The position numbers and the translations under genes are program-made. A stretch of DNA of 9,781 bases, from positions 1 to 9,781 of the forward strand of contig DATFMH010000014.1 of the NCBI GenBank assembly GCA_035267045.1, read 5' to 3'. Below the pieces are notes generated by a model. It had not been told where the DNA came from and did not search any database. It saw nothing but the letters and a program-made list of their open reading frames with translations. The stretch is from DATFMH01 sp035267045 (GTDB lineage: Bacteria > Bacteroidota > Rhodothermia > Balneolales > DATFMH01). Shown here piece after piece: positions 6,387 to 9,781 of the stretch; position 1 is the first letter of the stretch; each line of letters opens with the position of its first letter.

Positions 6387-8489
6387 TTAATTGGTATGTT
6401 GATTCTCTTTACGTTTCAGTTTCGGATTTGTCCAAATATTATTCGTTGTATCGATATCTGCCATAACCTGATCAGGATCGAGCACAACTTTTTCGATATC
6501 CTTATCCGTAAAAAATCCTTTGGTAAATGACTGTTCGTTATCACGCCAGATATCAACCGGAAGATCCATACGTTCTTTGGTACCATCGGTAAATTCAACA
6601 AGCATTTTTACCGGCAAGATCAATCCGCCTTTATTTTCTATTTTAATACGCCAATAGTTTTTACCGCGATCGCTATTACCTATGAGAGAATCAGCCGGTT
6701 GATTCCAGACATCCGTTAACGCCTGATCATTGGCATAATTGGTATAAAACCATCCTCTCCAGAACCAGGAGAGATCCTCACCACTTCCCTCTTCCATACT
6801 TCGAAAGAAATCGGCCGGTTTCGGATGCTTGTACATCCACTTTTTAGCGTATTGATGAAATGCAAAATCAAAATTTTTCTTTCCGAGTATATGCTCACGG
6901 AGCATGACCAATCCTGCAGCCGGTTTACCGTAACCATTATTACCGAAGTTAAAACCACGAATCAAATCCGAATGCATCATTATAGGATCCTGATTCGGAT
7001 TTCTCATATAATTCACAATTGTTTTTGCGGGTCCGCGTGAGCTTGGAAATCCTTTCTCGAAATCCTGTTCGGCATAATACTCAAGGAATGTATTCAAGCC
7101 CTCGTCCATCCATGTGTGCTTGCGCTCATCCGAGTCTACAATCATCGGGAACCAGTTATGTCCGACTTCATGAATGGTAACCATGGCCAGTGTGTGCTCC
7201 AGCCTTTTGGTATAATGGCCATCCGGATCCGGTCGTGCACCGGAGAACTCGATCATCGGATATTCCATTCCGAATACGGGTCCGTGCACACTAACAGCTT
7301 TATGATACGGATAATGAAATGCCATGCGGCCGTAGGTCTTAACGGTCTGAACAATGGCCCGGGTATTAATCTTATTCCACAAAGGCATTGCTACGCGGGG
7401 ATAAAGAGAATAACAGGCAATGGGAGCACTATTGTCATTATATTTAACACCGGCTGCATCCCAGACATAAGTTCTTGAAGATACCCAGGCAAAATCACGG
7501 ACATGATTAGCTTTGAAATGCCAGGTGAGCATGCCGCCATGTTTAGGCCGTGACTCCGGTTTCATTACTTCATCAGGTTTGATGATATAAGCTGGAGTTT
7601 CGCTTTGTAATGCTTTTTTCAACCGTCTGCGCTGTGTTTTTGTTAAAACATCTTCAGGGTTCTGTAACTTTCCGGTAGCCTGGACAATATGACTGGCCGG
7701 TACTGTTAACTGAACATCAAAATTTCCAAACTCCAGGTAAAACTCGCCACGGCCGAGAAATTGATCGGTTTGCCAACCGTTCACGTCATCGTAAACACTC
7801 ATACGTGGATACCATTGCGCGATCTCATACAACCATCCGTCTTTGACTTTTTCTTTGGCACCTCGTCCGTTGTCCGGGACTTTAAAACTCCAGTCGACTT
7901 CCAGTTGCTGAATATCTCCCGGATTCAATTCATTTGGAAGATTTACCCGCATCACGGTATTGTCGATGTAATAATCGGCATCCACAAGTTTGCCATTTTT
8001 ATCAACCAATTGAACCCTTGTTAACTTGAAACCACCGTCAAATTTTGGCCGACCAAGATATCTGCGGGCTCGTTCACTCAGTTTTTCAGGTAATGCCCCC
8101 TGTTTCTCATATGTCCGGCTGTATTTTTTAGAACGGACATTCTGATCCAATTGAAGCCATAAAAAACTCAGCTTCTCTGGGGAGTTATTATGATACGTAA
8201 TCCGCTCGGTACCGCTGACCGCTTTATTTAATGTATCCAGTTTGGCTTTGATCTTATAATCAGCCTCCTGTTGCCAGTACTTCGGCCCCGGATAACCGGA
8301 TGCCGATCGATACTCATTGGGAGTCGGCCAACTATCGATAGGCCGGAACATGGAATGATTGGTTTCATTCTTCCCATCACCATGGAGATAGCGTTTTGTT
8401 TGAGCATTACTAATATTGGCCAGACCTAAACATAATACAATGGCAGCCAATGTTTTTGTGAGATAAGAGAAATGATAGTTTTGTTTCAT
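6387..8489 (-). CDS. Secreted M1-family zinc metallopeptidase
   Basis: Exported zinc peptidase of the gluzincin M1 family (aminopeptidase N/LTA4 hydrolase relatives), 700 residues. The signal peptide spans about 1-29: basic start, core LAAIVLCLGLANI, cleavage probably after SNA before QTK. An N-terminal beta domain (about 75-330) carries the typical opening IKAKLDTLNKAVSGTERITY (80-99). The catalytic domain has the zinc motif HEVGH (440-444), and the third zinc ligand Glu463 lies 18 residues after it, in WMDEGLNTF. The substrate-anchoring motif, GxMEN in classic aminopeptidases, reads FGMEYP (406-411), so Asn is replaced by Tyr. Y520 in GYGKPAAGL is a candidate transition-state tyrosine. The tail (610-680) is a beta domain; no type IX secretion sorting domain is visible. 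It is first in the three-gene unit; substrate unknown. The start at 8489 has no Shine-Dalgarno at normal spacing. Confidence 0.93.
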   Translation of the reverse strand: MKQNYHFSYLTKTLAAIVLCLGLANISNAQTKRYLHGDGKNETNHSMFRPIDSWPTPNEYRSASGYPGPKYWQQEADYKIKAKLDTLNKAVSGTERITYHNNSPEKLSFLWLQLDQNVRSKKYSRTYEKQGALPEKLSERARRYLGRPKFDGGFKLTRVQLVDKNGKLVDADYYIDNTVMRVNLPNELNPGDIQQLEVDWSFKVPDNGRGAKEKVKDGWLYEIAQWYPRMSVYDDVNGWQTDQFLGRGEFYLEFGNFDVQLTVPASHIVQATGKLQNPEDVLTKTQRRRLKKALQSETPAYIIKPDEVMKPESRPKHGGMLTWHFKANHVRDFAWVSSRTYVWDAAGVKYNDNSAPIACYSLYPRVAMPLWNKINTRAIVQTVKTYGRMAFHYPYHKAVSVHGPVFGMEYPMIEFSGARPDPDGHYTKRLEHTLAMVTIHEVGHNWFPMIVDSDERKHTWMDEGLNTFLEYYAEQDFEKGFPSSRGPAKTIVNYMRNPNQDPIMMHSDLIRGFNFGNNGYGKPAAGLVMLREHILGKKNFDFAFHQYAKKWMYKHPKPADFFRSMEEGSGEDLSWFWRGWFYTNYANDQALTDVWNQPADSLIGNSDRGKNYWRIKIENKGGLILPVKMLVEFTDGTKERMDLPVDIWRDNEQSFTKGFFTDKDIEKVVLDPDQVMADIDTTNNIWTNPKLKRKENQHTN

Positions 8490-8868
8490 AATATTTAATT
8501 GATATGATAAACCTCTGTTATTTGAACATTAAATAGGATAGTTCACATGATTTACAAGTTTATACTGTTACGTAGAACGGTTTGAAAAGTTTAAGCTCTT
8601 ATTTATTTCGTACCCCTCCAAAAATTATTGTTCCTCATACTTGATCTTTTACAACAGATTATAACATTCTATTTGGAATATTCCAGCCTAAAAGTAATAA
8701 TATCACCCTATTGGCATGATGAATTATCGTTTTTTTACAAAAAAGTAAAAATTCAGATCAGTTATAACCTTATAGGTTTATATTCTTTTTCTAAAATTCG
8801 GATTATTTATACTGATTTTAATATTTGAATTATGTAAAATGAAATCACCTTATTTTACTCAACATTAC

Positions 8869-8983
8869 ATTTAAACAGTATTTAAACTTACTCTTCCATT
8901 ATAGCATACATCAGATACAGAATAGTTTAAATCGGATATAGTCCAGATTTAAATAGAGTTATCCATCAGACAATATTTTAAAT
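8869..8983. promoter_or_regulatory. Cluster of ATTTAAAC-type words, candidate operator array
   Basis: TTTAAA occurs five times in 115 bases: 8870-8875, 8881-8886, 8926-8931, 8948-8953 and 8977-8982. The first two are in exact ATTTAAAC copies eleven bases apart (8869-8876, 8880-8887), the third is the inverse GTTTAAAT (8925-8932), and the fourth is the palindrome ATTTAAAT (8947-8954). The count exceeds what A/T richness alone would suggest. It lies 95-210 bases before the ATG at 9079. No regulator is identified. Confidence 0.35.
8925..8954. repeat. Near-perfect inverted repeat (hairpin or operator)
   Basis: TTTAAATCGGA (8926-8936) pairs with TCCAGATTTAAA (8942-8953) with only A8945 bulged, around the 5-base loop TATAG; G8925 and T8954 add a wobble pair. 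There is no T-run on either side, which argues against an intrinsic terminator and leaves a protein-binding site or an RNA hairpin as options. Confidence 0.5.
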
Positions 8984-9078
8984 ACTAAGAGGACTTTCAT
9001 AGATTAAATTGGTTTTTCAATACTTCTTGTGATTCCGTGTCATCTATCATTTAATTATAAACTCTTTAACTGTATCAT

Positions 9079-9781
9079 ATGACAATTTCATCCGGTAAAC
9101 CCCGGATCATGCCAATGATCTATTTGATCGTATGGTTTGCTATTGCAATACCACCTCTTGTTTCAGGGTATCATTATTATACGACCCCTGTTCAGGAACG
9201 CCCTTATAGAAAAGATAATGATCTATTTAAACCTTCAGGTGAGATAGGCCACGGATTGGGTGTAGTCGGCAGCCTATTTATGATTATAGGCGTGGCAACT
9301 TACAGCATCCGGAAGAGATTCGAATCGTTACACCGGTTCGGGAAGCTCAGAGGCTGGTTAAGCTTTCATATATTTTTATGTACGCTCGGACCTTTTCTGG
9401 TAGTCTTACATACCAGTTTCAGGCTAACAGGCCTTGTCGCGATATCATTCTGGAGTATGATAATAGTCGTTGCCAGTGGTGTCATTGGCCGGTATGTTTA
9501 CGTTCGTATTCCCAAAACGGCCGAAGGACATTTTTTATCCATTGCTCAGTTAGAGCGGAAACGGGATCATCTAACCTATCGTCTTGAAAAAGAATTGGGA
9601 ATTGAAGAACAAGTCATTTCAAAATCCGGTATTCTCATACAAAACACTTCTGCCCGGGGAATTTTTTCATCTTTTGCATTAGCATTAAAATTTGATTTGG
9701 GGCGTCTGTACTGGCATCGTCAGTGGAAAGAATTGGCCAGGCAGAACTCGCTTACCGATTCACAAATGGAAAAAGGGAAAG
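9079..9781 (+). CDS. Polytopic membrane protein, candidate b-type haem protein, 3' truncated
   Basis: The frame runs from ATG at 9079 to the window end without a stop (234 complete codons), so the C-terminus is missing. Four membrane segments are visible: about 12-32, 57-77, 93-115 and 118-142. The third contains His97 (SFHIF) and His111 (VLHTS), an H-x13-H pair as used by b-type cytochromes and ferric-reductase-like proteins to hold two stacked haems. His58 in EIGHGLG lies at the start of the second segment and could be a partner ligand. After a conserved-looking IGRYVYVRIPKTAEG (136-150) comes a charged soluble part (152-234), partly coiled-coil-like. Later Met codons at 11 and 13 are alternative starts. 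I recognise the overall pattern from uncharacterised electron-transport membrane proteins of Bacteroidota-like genomes but have no family name. Haem binding is inference from histidine spacing. Confidence 0.75.
   Translation, partial: MTISSGKPRIMPMIYLIVWFAIAIPPLVSGYHYYTTPVQERPYRKDNDLFKPSGEIGHGLGVVGSLFMIIGVATYSIRKRFESLHRFGKLRGWLSFHIFLCTLGPFLVVLHTSFRLTGLVAISFWSMIIVVASGVIGRYVYVRIPKTAEGHFLSIAQLERKRDHLTYRLEKELGIEEQVISKSGILIQNTSARGIFSSFALALKFDLGRLYWHRQWKELARQNSLTDSQMEKGK

Larger units (their letters stand above)
8490..9078. other. Divergent intergenic region between the peptidase unit and the membrane protein gene
   Basis: 589 A/T-rich bases that must hold promoters for both directions. I found no clear match to the Bacteroidota TTTG/TAnnTTTG promoter pattern with correct spacing. 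Structures seen are GTAAAAT (8834-8840) facing ATTTTAC (8852-8858), a cluster of ATTTAAAC-type words (8869-8983) and a strong inverted repeat (8925-8954). A 66-codon plus-strand frame at 8628-8828 has an implausible composition (rich in I, F, Y and L without domain features) and is taken as chance. No RNA gene was recognised. Confidence 0.55.

Noticed and set aside
6387..6476. Type IX secretion sorting domain at the C-terminus of the M1 peptidase
   Set aside because: The tail is short and polar (KLKRKENQHTN) without the conserved beta-domain motifs of such signals.
7116..7478. 120-codon plus-strand frame opposite the M1 peptidase catalytic region
   Set aside because: It mirrors the highly conserved zinc-site region, has no recognisable domain, and lies fully antisense to a certain gene.
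8555..8562. Bacteroidota-type -7 box (TAAACTTG on the minus strand) for the peptidase unit
   Set aside because: It is only a partial match to TAnnTTTG and no TTG -33 element lies at the correct distance upstream.
8628..8828. 66-codon plus-strand frame in the divergent intergenic region
   Set aside because: Composition is that of translated A/T-rich DNA (I, F, Y, L, S), with no ribosome site and no domain.
2900..9078. tRNA, CRISPR array or insertion sequence in the intergenic gaps
   Set aside because: No cloverleaf with a GTTCRA arm, no regularly spaced identical repeats, and no transposase-like reading frame or terminal repeats were seen.

Overview
The window (9,781 bases, both ends cutting genes) looks like chromosomal DNA of a free-living member of the Bacteroidota/Balneolota group. 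The pointers are a DUF6702-like secreted protein next to an M1 metallopeptidase, signal peptides ending in A-Q, moderate-to-low G+C, and no recognisable Shine-Dalgarno sequence at a sensible distance before most starts. The assignment is an inference from gene content and protein flavour; no rRNA or tRNA gene is present to anchor it.

Left part, plus strand: the 3' part of a polysaccharide-type membrane flippase (1-1482, A/T-rich, probably the end of a surface-polysaccharide locus). A 148-base gap with two hairpin/T-run structures follows, then hisS, a complete and canonical histidyl-tRNA synthetase (1631-2899). After it comes a 522-base gap (2900-3421) that is not empty. It holds a short reading frame on the minus strand resembling a broken GIY-YIG nuclease motif, a family of degenerate GTCT/AGAC words forming an inverted repeat, and an operator-like double repeat. 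Next is a CPA1-type cation/proton antiporter fused to a degenerate RCK/TrkA-N-like cytoplasmic domain (3422-5266).

Middle, minus strand: a three-gene unit transcribed right to left, with gaps of 21 and 23 bases. Its order is a secreted M1-family metallopeptidase with intact zinc site (8489 to 6387), a small secreted lipocalin-like protein of unknown function (6365 to 5871) and a DUF6702-like secreted protein (5847 to 5308). It converges on the antiporter gene, and a perfect 8-bp inverted repeat sits between the two stop codons. The shared layout and three signal peptides suggest a cell-envelope or periplasmic function.

Right part: a 589-base divergent, A/T-rich intergenic region (8490-9078) with a cluster of ATTTAAAC-type words and one strong inverted repeat. 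It is followed by the start of a polytopic membrane protein (9079 to the window end) with an H-x13-H pair inside one membrane helix, suggestive of a b-type haem protein of electron transport.

No CRISPR array, insertion sequence, integrase, tRNA or rRNA was seen. No clearly new multi-gene system is present. The items most worth a second look are the M1/lipocalin-like/DUF6702 unit, the haem-candidate membrane protein, and the structured intergenic regions.
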